Positions 14,871-25,651 of a DNA stretch of 64,000 nt are shown here, piece by piece. A program made the position numbers and the translations under genes. A model generated the notes under the pieces. The model ran no database searches. It had not been told where the DNA came from and worked only from the letters and a program-made list of their open reading frames with translations. Source of the DNA: Aphrocallistes beatrix (taxonomy: Eukaryota; Porifera; Hexactinellida; Sceptrulophora; Aphrocallistidae); contig OY725491.1 of the NCBI GenBank assembly GCA_963281255.1, forward strand, positions 2,914,001 to 2,978,000, written 5' to 3'. Position 1 is the first letter of the stretch; each line of letters starts with the position of its first letter.

Positions 14871-15236
14871 TTTTTCTTTCTCAACCTGATATGTACATTT
14901 GGAGCTTTGTAAGTTTTTTGTTTACCTAATGATATCGACTTTGGTCCATGAGTTTTCGGGCAGTAAAGGTCCTAACGATCTATATTATATTGATTTCACA
15001 TAGCAACCTATGTAAAAACACATGGCAACCTAACACATAGCAACCTATGTCAATATAATCTATTGATTTCTTAATTAGTTTATTTCATAATGTAAGACAA
15101 CCGGAAATATTTATTATATGTGACATGCGAATTTATAGGTTCACATTGTGTTTGAATATTTCATACCCCCTAAATCCGTCTATATAGTGCAAATACTACT
15201 GTAATGAATTGGACCTACAATCCAGTCCAATATATA
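14871..15236. other. Unassigned sequence with a short direct repeat
   Basis: 'acatagcaacctatgt' occurs twice near 14998-15050, with a third partial copy. Nothing else is recognised. Confidence 0.4.
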
Positions 15237-15349
15237 CAGTTGACTCCGCTTAATTTTGTCACTTCCATTCCTGGCAGTTTGTGGCTGTCTGGCAGTCGAT
15301 TAACTGGCTGTCTTTATTATGCGATGTCCCTATTAAGCGCAGTCGACTA
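15237..15349. mobile_element. Short pogo-type MITE
   Basis: Begins TA-CAGTTGACTCCGCTTAATT and ends ATTAAGCGCAGTCGACTaTTTA, an imperfect inverted pair of the pogo class. Confidence 0.7.
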
Positions 15350-15804
15350 TTTACAGCAAGGAAGAAGTTCATGTTTACACTGTCACTCGAGATTGACTAA
15401 TTCATCATCTCTTTACATGCAGGCCAGCTATTCCAATAGCCATACTTATCTACACACCTCGATACAAATAGGACTGTATCCCATCCCCTGGATCCGCCCT
15501 TGTTAGTTGGTGTTTTAAATTAGGATTCTTAATAGAAGCATTACACTAGAACTAGTATGTGTATTTATAATAATATTATAGACCAATACTTTGTTGTCTT
15601 TCTGAATTGAGAGATTTTAATTAAGAATTATAGACGGCATATAGTCCAACAAACTAACAAACGTGCTAATGTTTGTTTCTAACCTGATTATGATAAATCA
15701 GGCCGTGGGCTTTGGAAATCCGTCGTATTCTTTTTTGGTTATTCCTCAAAAAGATTTTGACGGAATTTTGGCCGAAAATCTTGTTCGGACTAAGTCCCAC
15801 TTAA
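15350..15804. other. Unassigned sequence
   Basis: No gene or repeat partner recognised. Confidence 0.4.
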
Positions 15805-17345
15805 AGATTACTTTCTCAAATTAAGTTCTACCTCTTTTTAATAATGATATTCGTGATTAACGTTGAATTTCCACCAATTTGATAAGTCAAATGAATGGAT
15901 TCGGACAGCTTTTGAGAATGGAATGTTGCCACATTTCTCTGTTGTCAAGGAAAATTATTTTCATTATATGGTAAAATTTCGGTTAATATTATGCTGTGTA
16001 CGAATATTGACATTCAAACGTATTTTTTAATGCGATATGAAAACGTTTCATTAGTAGAAAAACCTAGCAGCTTATACATTCAATAATCGTTCAATAGTTC
16101 GTAAAAATTCAAAGGTTTATATTATTCATGTCAAATAGTCACTATTTGACGAGCCCGTTTTTTCTTCTTTTGACAATGTAAAATCTCCCTTTCTGTGGTA
16201 TGAGAATATAATTCTGTCCTTGCTTCCATATCATCATTCTCAATTGTTCCTGTTTTAGGACGTTTAATGACTTTTCTCTTCTTGCGCTTTGGATCTACTG
16301 GATATGATTTTGATTCTTTATCTTAAACAGATCCATCCCTTTGCTTTCCACGCCTTGTTCTAGATTTCTTTCTTTTGCGAATCAGTGATTGTGGCACTTG
16401 CTATTTCGTGAACCAAATAGATATCACGGTTCTGCTCTGACTGTCGGTTCTCCATCCAAAGTTGTCAATGTTCACCTCCATCATTTGATCAATTAAGCCA
16501 GGTGTAGCATTGTAGATGAATCCGCTTTAATTCCTGGCAAATTGAATCTGGATCTGGATCTGCCAATGAAGGAGTAGTTGATTTCACGTCACTTTCAAAT
16601 AAAGCTGTAAACGTGTTTCAACATAACTCTCATATTCCTATCCATAATATAAAACCATTTGGATAAATTTCTTGACATTTGCTATTGTTTTGTAAGTAAT
16701 TTTTTGTCTTTCCCAAATTTTGGATCAACATGATGCTTTTGTTATTCTTAATAACATCACTTTTAAATGGTTTCACTTTTCCCGCATTAAATTTGTAGGT
16801 AGTAGTGTCGCACCAGTTATGGCAATCAACTGCGGTTACTCTTCGCATTTTTTGAATCCGAATTTCTCAAGTATTGTCCCGTCATTGTTGCGATAAAGTA
16901 TCGATTTGTCTTTCTTTAAAATCAAACTATTGCATTTTTTAGTAAACATTTCTCGTCCTGTGTAAATTCTAGACAAAAAAATGAAGATACCACAACATTT
17001 CTAACTATACACTTCAGAGAAAGGTAACTAGCACAATGGAAAAAATGATGAATATAAAACACTATGCAATATACCGAAAATTGGATTTTTTCTCCTAATG
17101 AAACATATTCATCTGAAATTATGTTTTAATGTCAAGATTCGTACGCACCATAAAAGTAGCAGATAATTTAGGGGTTACATAACCATTTTGGGAAAAGAAT
17201 TCTATTTGACAACAGAGGAATGTGCCAACATTCCATTCTAAAAGGTTGTCTGAATCCAATTATTTGACCTATCAAATTGGTGGATATTCAATGTTGATTA
17301 CGAATATCATTCTTAGAAAGAGGTAGAATTTAACTTGAGAATGTT
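15805..17345. mobile_element. 1.5-kb element bounded by about 190-bp inverted repeats
   Basis: 15805-15990 and 17165-17345 are imperfect reverse complements, with shared landmarks 'gttctacctcttt', 'tgatattcgt', 'ccaccaatttgata', 'gaatggaatgttg' and 'ctctgttgtcaa'. The interior carries a decayed minus-strand gene. Near 16310-16150 an open stretch includes the basic motif PKRKKRKV, which looks like a classical nuclear localisation signal. A 72-codon frame lies at 16630-16848. The protein family was not recognised, and no target duplication was fixed. Confidence 0.6.
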
Positions 17346-18137
17346 ATCCTTAATATTACGAAGATAGTCTCAGTAGAATAGCTCAAAAATTGTTTATTTT
17401 TGTGATTTTTAATAACATTGTTTTTGCAGTGTCACGCGCCTCATACTCTGCATTTCGAGCGATTTCACTATTTTCAAAAAGGTAGAAGGCCTCCAGGGCC
17501 CTTATTTACTAAACTTCTTAACTTAAGTTTTGCTTAACTTTAAGCAAAAACTAAGTATTTGCTTAAACTTTAAGCCTGGGGTTGACTTAACTCCTAAATT
17601 ATTTTGTAAATCGTGTTTCGTCGGTCTATAAATTAGTATAAAAGCTTGTAGGCAGTTTTATTTCTGTTGTACGAATCATTGACGCGCTAGGAGTGTTTTG
17701 TCAGTTCTATCTGTGGTATTAAAGTGAAAGTTGGCGAATAACTGCTAGAATATTATTAGAATACAAATGTTTTCGAAGAGTGATTGAGATGCGTAAAGAA
17801 TCTAATTGTCTAAATATATCCATGACATCCATGACGTTTTAAAATAATCTAATTGGAAGTTGGCGAATAACTGCGAGAATATTATTAGTATACACACGTT
17901 TTCGAAGAGTGATTGAGATGCGTAAAGAATCGAATTGTCTAAATATATCCATGACGTATTAAAATGATGATATGATCTAAATGGAAGTTAGCGAATATCT
18001 ACTATAGAATACGAATAATTATTCTACAAACGTTTTCCAGAACAAACATCTGAAAACAAACTACTATATAAACTACTGCTGGAAACAAGAACAAAATAAA
18101 TTCGAAATATATCACGGAATAAGAAATACTGAAACTA

Positions 18138-18953
18138 ATGGCAGAAAAATCCAAACCCCGGGCGAAAAACTTTTCCTCTGAAGAAATAAACTCCTTAGTG
18201 GATTTAATTCTAGAGAAAAAATCCCAACTGTTTGGCAGTTTGAGTGCTTCCTTCAATTTCGAAGAGAAGAACACAGTTTGGGATGAAGTCGCGTCTGGAT
18301 TGTCAACACTTCATGGCACATCAAGGAATCGAGACGATGTTCTCAAAAAGTGGTCCAACCTCCTGAGCAAGCATAAACCACTAATTGCCGATAAGCTTGC
18401 TTCGATGGAAAAAACTGGCGGAGGTACCCCTGGAAGTGAGCTAACTCCACTGCAGGAGAAAATCCAAAGCATCAAAGGGAAACAATTATTTGAGGACATC
18501 GCTTCTGGGGTAGACATTACGAATGAACCTACTCACTCCCAAGTGTCTTATGATTCTGATAAAATGGTCACAGGCCCTCTGTTTTCAACGGATGATGAGC
18601 AACCCAACCTGGCGGAACAACCCAGTCGAAAAAGAAAGTTTTCTTACCCACTATCTGGCGCAACTGCAGATATGCAACTGACAAATACTAAACAGATTTT
18701 GTTAGAGAAGGGAGAAGAGAAGAAGGTTGTAGTCAAAAGAATAGAGTCAAGTTTAGAGAGAATTGAATCGCATATGCAGAGAATAGGAGATATGATGCAG
18801 AATCAACCGGAGATGATCGCAAACCAAAAGGCGATGTTATCTGCCTTGACACAGCCTCATATGCATCCATTCGCAGGACCATTTGCTCCGCCATCCTACC
18901 CTAAGAGTTTCCCTTCAGGACCTTTCTATCCTCCAAGTTCCAGTGATTATTAA
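18138..18953 (+). CDS. Myb/SANT-like DNA-binding protein of a Harbinger element
   Basis: This is an intact 271-residue frame. Residues about 10-85 form a Myb/SANT-like trihelical domain: NFSSEEINSLVDLILEKK, then WDEVASGL, then KKWSNLLSKHK supply the spaced aromatic residues. Residues about 185-225 are charged and heptad-like, probably a coiled coil. The C-terminal 40 residues are rich in proline, serine and phenylalanine. In PIF/Harbinger elements such a partner protein binds the element ends and carries the transposase into the nucleus. It starts at the first ATG after a TA-rich leader. The truncated transposase gene follows tail to tail 123 bp downstream. Intactness beside a dead transposase may mean recent loss, or retention of the protein for use in trans. 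The function is inferred from family and context. Confidence 0.85.
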   Translation: MAEKSKPRAKNFSSEEINSLVDLILEKKSQLFGSLSASFNFEEKNTVWDEVASGLSTLHGTSRNRDDVLKKWSNLLSKHKPLIADKLASMEKTGGGTPGSELTPLQEKIQSIKGKQLFEDIASGVDITNEPTHSQVSYDSDKMVTGPLFSTDDEQPNLAEQPSRKRKFSYPLSGATADMQLTNTKQILLEKGEEKKVVVKRIESSLERIESHMQRIGDMMQNQPEMIANQKAMLSALTQPHMHPFAGPFAPPSYPKSFPSGPFYPPSSSDY

Positions 18954-19076
18954 TTACTATTTATCTTCACTACTCATGTTCACTTTGTAGTCTTAATGAT
19001 TTCAGATAACTAGTTATGATGTTGAGACAGTGAAGCAGCTTAATCAGGATAGAATTGTCGAAAATAATTATAGGAA

Positions 19077-19595
19077 TCATGTACGTAATCCATACGCACT
19101 ATCACCTAAGAGCCACCCATGGACAGTTTCAATCCCACCACTTGTTATCTCCCGGTTGATGCCTGATTGACGCCAAATAAAAGCATCATGAGTGCAGCCG
19201 GGCCATTTGACAACAGCATTGATGAAGCGAAATTCATGGTCACAAATTGCTTGGATGTTTATAGAGTGAAATCCCTTTCGGTTAACATAGAGATCCTCAT
19301 TCGTTGATGGCGCAAGGATGGGAACATGGGAGCCATCAATACATCCAAAAGCTAGTGGGAACTTGTATTTCTTTAAGAAATATTCTTGAATGACCCTTTG
19401 TCGAGTTGTATTCTGAAATTTGATATATGCTGGAGCTATGCTGGTTAATGCTTTAGTCACAGCAGTTACGCATCTCGATACAGACGTTTGCGAGATTCCA
19501 TGTGCGGATGCGATAACTGTCTGAAAAGTTCCAGTAGCTAAGAACTGCAGAGCTACAGCTAGTTGTGTTTTCAATAATTTCAATTTCAATCTCAA
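19077..19595 (-). pseudogene. HARBI1-type DDE transposase, truncated at both ends
   Basis: 172 residues remain. A helix-turn-helix-like region (AHGISQTSVSRCVTAVTKAL, residues 31-50) precedes the nuclease fold. The first catalytic Asp lies in CIDGSH (residue 87) and the second in LGDSAYG (residue 165). The frame stops six residues later, at 19077. The block with the third acid (Glu), normally 35 to 50 residues further, is absent because only 123 bp separate this stop from the end of the convergent Myb-like gene. About 100 N-terminal residues usual for the family are also missing or lie in an unseen exon. HARBI1-type proteins cut and paste DNA using a DDE triad, so this copy should be catalytically dead. 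Confidence 0.9.
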
Positions 19596-19984
19596 GTGAA
19601 CTTAGTGCAGAAGCCATGAAATCTAACTAAACTATAGAATATTTCTTCAGAAATTTATAACTATTTAATAGGACTATTGTTCATATTATTTAACCATGGA
19701 ACTTGATAGTGATTACAGTATTTGGATAATTCAAAAGTATTAAATTCTTGACATTTTTGTAAAGCAAGCAAATTCTCGGCTATTTCTCAAGTTAAGCAAA
19801 TACTTAGATTTTGCTTAAAGTTAAGCAAACACTTAGATTTTGCTTAAGTTATACTTAAGTTTTATGTTTAGCAAAACTTGTTTAACATACTTAAGTTTTA
19901 TGTTTAGCAAAAATTTTGGAGAAGGCCCCTGAAATTGATGAATTCTCAACAATGAACTTATATTAATATTTATGGTGATAATAT

Positions 19985-20118
19985 TTAGTGATAATATTCC
20001 CACATGCCAAAAATCAGCTTTCTGTGCCCGGCAGTTTCTTCAATCAATTCGTTACAGAGAGATATACTATATATACATATATATACACATTAATCAAGTT
20101 TTAATAGTAAGGATAACA
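19985..20118 (+). repeat. Tail fragment of type A repeat
   Basis: Contains 'ccaaaaatcagctttctgtg', 'cttcaatcaattcgttac', a TA-rich block and 'tttaatagtaaggat', the distal end of type A copies. Confidence 0.8.
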
Positions 20119-20213
20119 CAGAAACAGTTGGAGTTAGGCATTAGAAAGGTATTATGATTGAATGGGATTTTGTATATTGAGTCTCCATTGGTCATATTTT
20201 CAAGTCCATATTA

Positions 20214-21558
20214 CAGGGTGTCTCAAAATTATTGCCGTATTGCACGAAATCGTGAAAGTGAGTTTATTTATATTATCTTCCATCAGAGTTTACTGAAAGC
20301 AAGTTAGATCATATTATTTGACCATAAATTAAGTTTAAACAACAAAAACACAAAATATTATAATAATTTGGAAAACTTCCATTTAAAAAATATTTACTTG
20401 TTATTTCTTTGAGAATGGATGTCCAAATATACAAACTTGAAGTCCGTAACAGGGCAATAGGCATGTTACTAAGTGGTAAGACACAGCTAAGTGTTGCTAA
20501 CATGTTGGAGAAAGATATCAGAACCATTCAAAGATGGTGGTCAAGATACCAGGGGAACCAGACGCTTCAGCATCGAAGGGGGGCTGGACGTCCAAAAAAC
20601 CCCCATAGGTTCTCTAAGATTGTCATTTCGAAATCTTTGGGTAAACGTCGCAAGTCAACAAGGAATTTTGCAAAGAAACTTACTAGCATGTGCAATCCTG
20701 TTTCAAAAGACACAGTTCATCGGTATTTGACTAAAAACTTTGCTGTTTACCCTTACAAGCGACGAAAATGTCCAAAATTGACCGCAAATCAGAAGGATAA
20801 CAGAGTAAAATTTTGCAAAGCTAAGGTAGATGGTCTATTGAAGACTGGAGACGTATACTCTGGTCAGATGAGTCCCCATTTGAGTTATATCATCCATCTA
20901 ATGTACAAAACGATCGAATCTGGGCCAGAGATAATAGCAAAATTCCTCCTCGCGAAACTGTTAAATTTCCTTCGAAATTAATGGTTTGGGGGATGATGAA
21001 CTTTCAAGCACTGTCTGAACTTCACTTCCTTCCCCCGAAGCAATCAATAAATGCAGCGTACTATGTAGATAAAATTCTAGAAAAACCATGTCTTACTGCA
21101 ATGAAAAGATCTGCTAGTAATGGGTCGGTTCTAATAAAGAAAATGTTGCCCGATGTGTCAAAAGCAGTCTTCATGCATGACGGGGCTCCAGCCCATACCG
21201 CGAAAAGAACTCAAGAATGGTGTAGACATCGGATAAACGCTTTTTGGGAGAAACAGCTGTGGCCGGGGAATTCCCCCGATCTCAATCCTATTGAGAATCT
21301 GTGGTCGATTTTGCAAAATAAACTTGATGAAATGCATCCTTCAACTAATCTGGACCAGCTAAAAATTCAACTACAAAATGCTTGGTCATCAATCGAGCCA
21401 GATATTTTGGAGAGATTGGCTGACGGAATGCCAGCACGCATTCATAATTGTATTGAATTGGATGGAGAATATATAGGAAAATAGAAATATTTCTACGTCT
21501 ATGATTTTTAAGTATATAACTGAAAATTCATTACGGCAATAATTTTGAGACACCCTGT
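20214..21558 (+). mobile_element. Tc1/mariner element, 1345 bp, with TA target duplication
   Basis: Perfect-looking terminal inverted repeats start CAGGGTGTCTCAAAATTATT, and TA lies outside both ends (20212-20213 and 21559-21560). It carries one transposase gene on the plus strand. Size and structure are full-length for the group. A MITE with similar termini is at 38208-38794, and a solo end is at 28583. Confidence 0.95.
20415..21484 (+). pseudogene. Tc1-like transposase with DD37E spacing, one frameshift
   Basis: The reading starts at ATG 20415. Residues 1-110 form the paired helix-turn-helix DNA-binding region, with IRTIQRWWSRY and the linker motif GRPK. A single-base frame change near 20830-20850 separates this part from the catalytic domain. 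Downstream, in the shifted frame, comes LWSDES (first Asp, about 20865). Then MHDGAPAHTAKR (second Asp, about 21178) and SPDLNPIENLW (Glu, about 21293) follow in the open frame to 21484. Between the second Asp and the Glu I count 37 residues, so the signature is DD37E and not the commoner DD34E. The protein would cut the element ends and insert at TA. Apart from the one frameshift it looks intact, suggesting fairly recent activity. Confidence 0.9.
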
Positions 21559-21979
21559 ATATTTGATTTTAGTTTTTGCGGTTTTCACACATCCATGTAT
21601 GGTAATTAAGTCATACTATTTTCTTTTGAGGTGTTCTTTCTCTATTTGTGCACTTTTAAACGCATTAATGATTATTATTGGCTTACCTAATCATACAGAG
21701 ATGTTATTTCGAAATTGTTGGAAAATTTCAATGGATTGTTGACACCTCCCTACGTTGCTAGAGAAATGCATTAGGACCATGTAGGCTGTATCTCGAAAAC
21801 TACAAAAGATGGACATTAATTAATGACACCATTTCATTGGCAATTTGCTTTTTCCTATTCAAACAATACTATATTCCCACTTAAATAGGATAGTTTCTTT
21901 GTTATGACGCAATTTATAAATGTAAAAGTGAAAAGGCTAAAAAAGGACAAATTGTCCCATAAACCGCAAAACTAAAAAA

Positions 21980-22870
21980 ATGGAGAATATTTAATAATTC
22001 AATAAGCTCAATTGAATCTACAATTTGCCATCTTATAATAATACATTTTCAGTCTCTTACTGTATCCAATTACGAATTACTAAAAATATTACCATATATT
22101 GAAGTGTGAAAACCGCACAAAAACTCAAAAACCAAATATTATTTGGATTTGGAAATATGACCAAATGGAGACTCTATATACAACATCCCATTCGATCATA
22201 ATACCTTTCTAATGCCTAACTCCAACTGCTTCCTAGTTATCAACATTATTACCAAAATATGGAAATGTGTTTTGAAACCACAAAAACCACAAATAATTTG
22301 AACAAGTCTATATAGCCAACGGATTCTACACATATGACTTCCTATTAGACAGTAATACATTTCTGATGTCTAAATTTAACGGATTCCAATATACACAATG
22401 GCCTACGCTAATTTTACCATCTGAGTAGATATTTTTGCATATATTATCACCATATATGGAGGTGTGAAAACCGCAGAATAAAAAAGCCAGACATAACTAA
22501 GTTAAGTCGATATGCTCAAATGACTCCTTATAGTATATGACTTCCTATCCAACAATAGTAAATTTGACATATCTAACTCTAACCAATTACGAAATATCAG
22601 CGGACAAAAGAAGCCGCTTAATCGGTACGCCTCGGGAGTACACTTTTGGTCCTGATTATCCGAATATTCCGACTAACCGATGGTTTTTTGAATTACAATT
22701 CTTCATTGGCATCCTAAATCGTGTCTCGGTTAAGCGAATATCACGTTTTTCTGAGTCCCGATTAAGCGGGTTCCACTGTATTACCATATATGGGGAGGTG
22801 TTAAAACCGCAGAAACTCCAAAACTACTAATATCTCAAGTATTCCCATATGGCCAATGAAATCACCATAT
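21980..22870. repeat. Degenerate tandem array, unit about 170-350 bp
   Basis: The block 'accatatatggaggtgtgaaaaccgcag' recurs near 22090, 22250, 22442 and 22782 with decay, each followed by 'atgacttcctat..aata' sequences. Confidence 0.6.
22598..22778. mobile_element. pogo-type MITE inside the tandem array
   Basis: The right end ATTAAGCGGGTTCCACTG-TA is answered at the left by CAGCGGACAAAAGAAGCCGC followed by TTAATCGG. The interior 'ccgattatccgaatattccg' is Tigger-like. Confidence 0.7.
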
Positions 22871-22954
22871 ACTACTCCCTATTCAAGATTAATACATATA
22901 TCACCAAAAATGTATTGCCAAATGACCAAACGTGAGAGCTAGGGTTGGTTTCAA

Positions 22955-23060
22955 GTACTTTTGAAAGCACTTAAGTACATGTACAAGTACGTTTAAAATT
23001 TCCAAGTACAAGTACATTCAAAGGTACTTAAGTACAAGTACAAGTACTTTTACTACCAAT
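22955..23060. repeat. aagtac simple repeat
   Basis: Dense 'aagtacttt/caagtac' motifs, self-complementary around GTAC. No gene. Confidence 0.8.
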
Positions 23061-23329
23061 TTCAATTTTTATATTTAGATACATATAGATACAATTTTAT
23101 AGTACAGTATGTTGTTTCTAATGACTATCGAAGAGAAACCAAGTGGTGTTAAAATTTGATTTATTACTTTACTTATTAATATTTGGCAAGAATCTGTAAG
23201 TTACTTTTGGTGACCAGTGCACAATGAAAGTACTTGAAAATTAGGTATTTTAACAAAGTAATTAAGTACAGTATTTTCGGAAATTATTGGCAATATTTTT
23301 AATCGTGGATATTTATTGGATTGATAACA

Positions 23330-24054
23330 TCAATGCAAGTTTTTTGTATCAATCGACTTTTTAAAACGGCCCAAATGTTCTCAATTGGAGCCAAATCTGG
23401 GCTGTTAGGGGGGCAGTCGATACGTTCCGGGACAAAATTCCCCTTCCTGGCTTCACTGCCTTTCCAGTATGGTCTGGACTATTGTCCTCCTGCAGTACCC
23501 ATTCTCTCCCGTATAGCGCGTTAGCTTCTCTTACTATTCGGAGTCCATTTAACTTATCAATGTAGGCTATTTGGTTAAATTTTGCGTAGATATGGACAGA
23601 GGCATTTTCCCCATTACTGAAATTCCACCCCATAAATGGACTTTAGCCGGGTGCCTGAAAGTTGGAAGGATGATGGGCTGTCCTTTCTTTGTCCACACTC
23701 TTACTCTTCCAGAATCGAGCCAGACGGAGCACTCATCAGTACATATCGTTCTGTCCAATCGAATCCCTTCATCTGTTTGCACCATGCGATTCTCTTTGCT
23801 AATTGAACGTCGGTGATTGCCGGTACTCGGACAACTGGGGTATAATCAAGATTCTGCCGCTTAATTTCAACGTGTAGAGTGCTGAGTGCAACGTTCGCAG
23901 TTTATTTTGGTGCTATTTCACTCCGTGTTATCCTTGGATGAGCTTTAACAAGGTTTTACAACCCTCCTTTTATCATTTGCCAGTATTTTTCGAGGCCTTC
24001 CTGCTCCTACCCTGTGCTCAATGCTCAAATTGGCTTTTATTTGCTTAAGAACCA
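23330..24054 (-). pseudogene. Tc1-like DD34E transposase, C-terminal part
   Basis: Minus-strand coding in two frames. GAGRPRK (end of the DNA-binding part, near 24000) precedes ICTDECSVWLDS (first Asp, about 23750), VHLWGGISVMG and LQEDNSPDHTGK (second Asp, about 23480). After a frame break near 23430, NSPDLAPIENIW supplies the Glu (about 23385). Counting across the break gives 34 residues between second Asp and Glu, the classical Tc1 spacing. Stops and at least two frame changes show it is dead. Its N-terminal coding lies at 27729-27850, because a Harbinger-like element was inserted at 24055-24057. Confidence 0.85.
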
Positions 24055-24793
24055 GCAGCCGTATTCACTAAGATCTTAAGCACTAAGATCGATCTTAAGT
24101 CTTAAGATCGATCTTAGTTAAGATCGATCTTAAGATAGAACTTAGAAATAACGTTAGGGTTAGTATGATTAGAAAATAGCATTATACTAATCAAATACAA
24201 AACTGAACTATGATATTAGTAATGGTAAGTGGTCATTTATTATTGATCTAGTGAAAATAAACTATATTTCTTCTTTTTGTTCAAAATTGGGGGTATTAAT
24301 GTCAATATTAGGAGCAAAGAAGATTGATTAACCCACTCCTGTAAGACATAGCTTCTATCTATGTAGTTGTACCGCCTGGAATGCCTGCTAGTGAGTCTCT
24401 TACATATCTGTGGTGAAATCTTTGTTTTAACTTTGAATTCTATTATGAAAATCCAATGTTTTATGCATGTAATCTATAATTATTCTACACAGTCAATATC
24501 AAAGGAAGAGCTATCAAAGGCATAAGTTGTACCTCATGAATTCATAATATTACGTATATTAAACAAACCATATAAACGACTTGTCTTTATATATTGTAAC
24601 ATGAAAACCTCTCTATAACAAAGTATAAACACTGGATGTGAAAAGTACAATAAATTGAACTCTATCGACGGTAAAATTTCTGCGTCATTTGGTGTTACAA
24701 AAATAATTGGTGTCATTAGTGGTTATGGTAAGTCGGCGTCCTCCCGTGTATATAAATTGCAGCTGAGTACTTGCATTCACAATACCAGACCAA

Positions 24794-25200
24794 ATGGACA
24801 AATCCCGCAAAGCAAATTGGACCAGAGAAGAAGAGTGCAGTCTCATTAATGAAATTGAGTCAGCAGTGAGATTTTGAGAGGCTCAGGAATTCTGCTGACA
24901 AAAACAGGAAGCGAGAAAGACTGGAGGGGTACAAACACTGCTAGACAGGTAGAAGACGAGGACATGCAATTATATCAGCAGATAGAAGTATTTCTGACTC
25001 TGCAGATCGGGTAACAGAGATGTTTCAAAACACCCTTGCTTTTAGAGGAATTACAGGCGCTGCTGATCTTTTGAAGATACTCCAAGTTTAGAATCTCCAG
25101 GAGTTAAAATCCCGACAATATATACTCGTAAGCCATCAAAGAAAAGTCGGAAGAGAAGGCGAACTGTTGATGAGCAAGATGATTCAATGAACTCTTGAAG
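24794..25200 (+). pseudogene. Decayed Myb/SANT-like gene of the Harbinger-like element
   Basis: From ATG 24794 the frame reads MDKSRKANWTREEECSLINE, a Myb/SANT-like start, then meets an early stop. Later fragments in other frames stay low in stops to about 25200 (for example DWRGVTNTARQ-like text). A TATATAAA box about 45 bp upstream could be its promoter. The DNA-binding role is inferred from the motif and the element class. Confidence 0.6.
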
Positions 25201-25651
25201 GCTGCAGACTTCCATTACATCAGGTTGATAGAAGAGGGACTATTATAGATTGAAACGTCAGAGACTGCTGGAAAAATCATTGCGAATAGGAAAATAGGAT
25301 CAAAGTGATTATTATCAGTCATGTGAATAAATATATAAAGCCTGTCTCTATAATTGTGCATATTAGAATCAGTGTATGATTTTATGATCAAAGAATGTAT
25401 GTTCGTTTATTCATACAAATCCAAGAAGAATTTGCCACGAATATAGCATGTGATACATGTTGCGATGTTACACACAATAAGCAGAAATGTTTTTAAAATT
25501 TTTAAATTTTATTTGAAGTCTAATATCAATCAAGGTAGATTAAATGTTCGATAGAAGTAAATTTGAATAACATTCATGGGGTAATTAGTGAAAATCGAAT
25601 CAATTCCAATACTTAAGACACCTCCCTAGGTTGCTTAAAGTTCGGTCTTAA

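Larger units (their letters stand above)
17497..19928. mobile_element. PIF/Harbinger element with two genes
   Basis: The ends are GGCCCTTATTTACTAAAC and, at the right, the complement of a similar end (..AAGGCCC). Both are followed inward by tta-agttttgctta repeats (17520-17575 and 19795-19900) acting as sub-terminal inverted repeats. It contains the classical Harbinger pair, a Myb/SANT-like DNA-binding protein and a HARBI1-type transposase, convergently arranged. The 3-bp flanks are CAG and CTG, so the target duplication is not conclusive. Confidence 0.85.
20120..22240. repeat. Palindromic repeat split by a Tc1 element
   Basis: 20120-20205 (ggagttaggcattagaaagg, ..gagtctccattggtcatattt) is the reverse complement of about 22150-22235. 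The Tc1-type element at 20214-21558 was inserted into this foldback-like unit. The arm beyond the insertion carries 'gcggttttcacac' blocks matching the tandem repeats to the right. Confidence 0.65.

Noticed and set aside
18002-18274. 90-codon minus-strand frame
   Set aside because: It is antisense to the start of the intact Myb/SANT-like gene and has no family resemblance.
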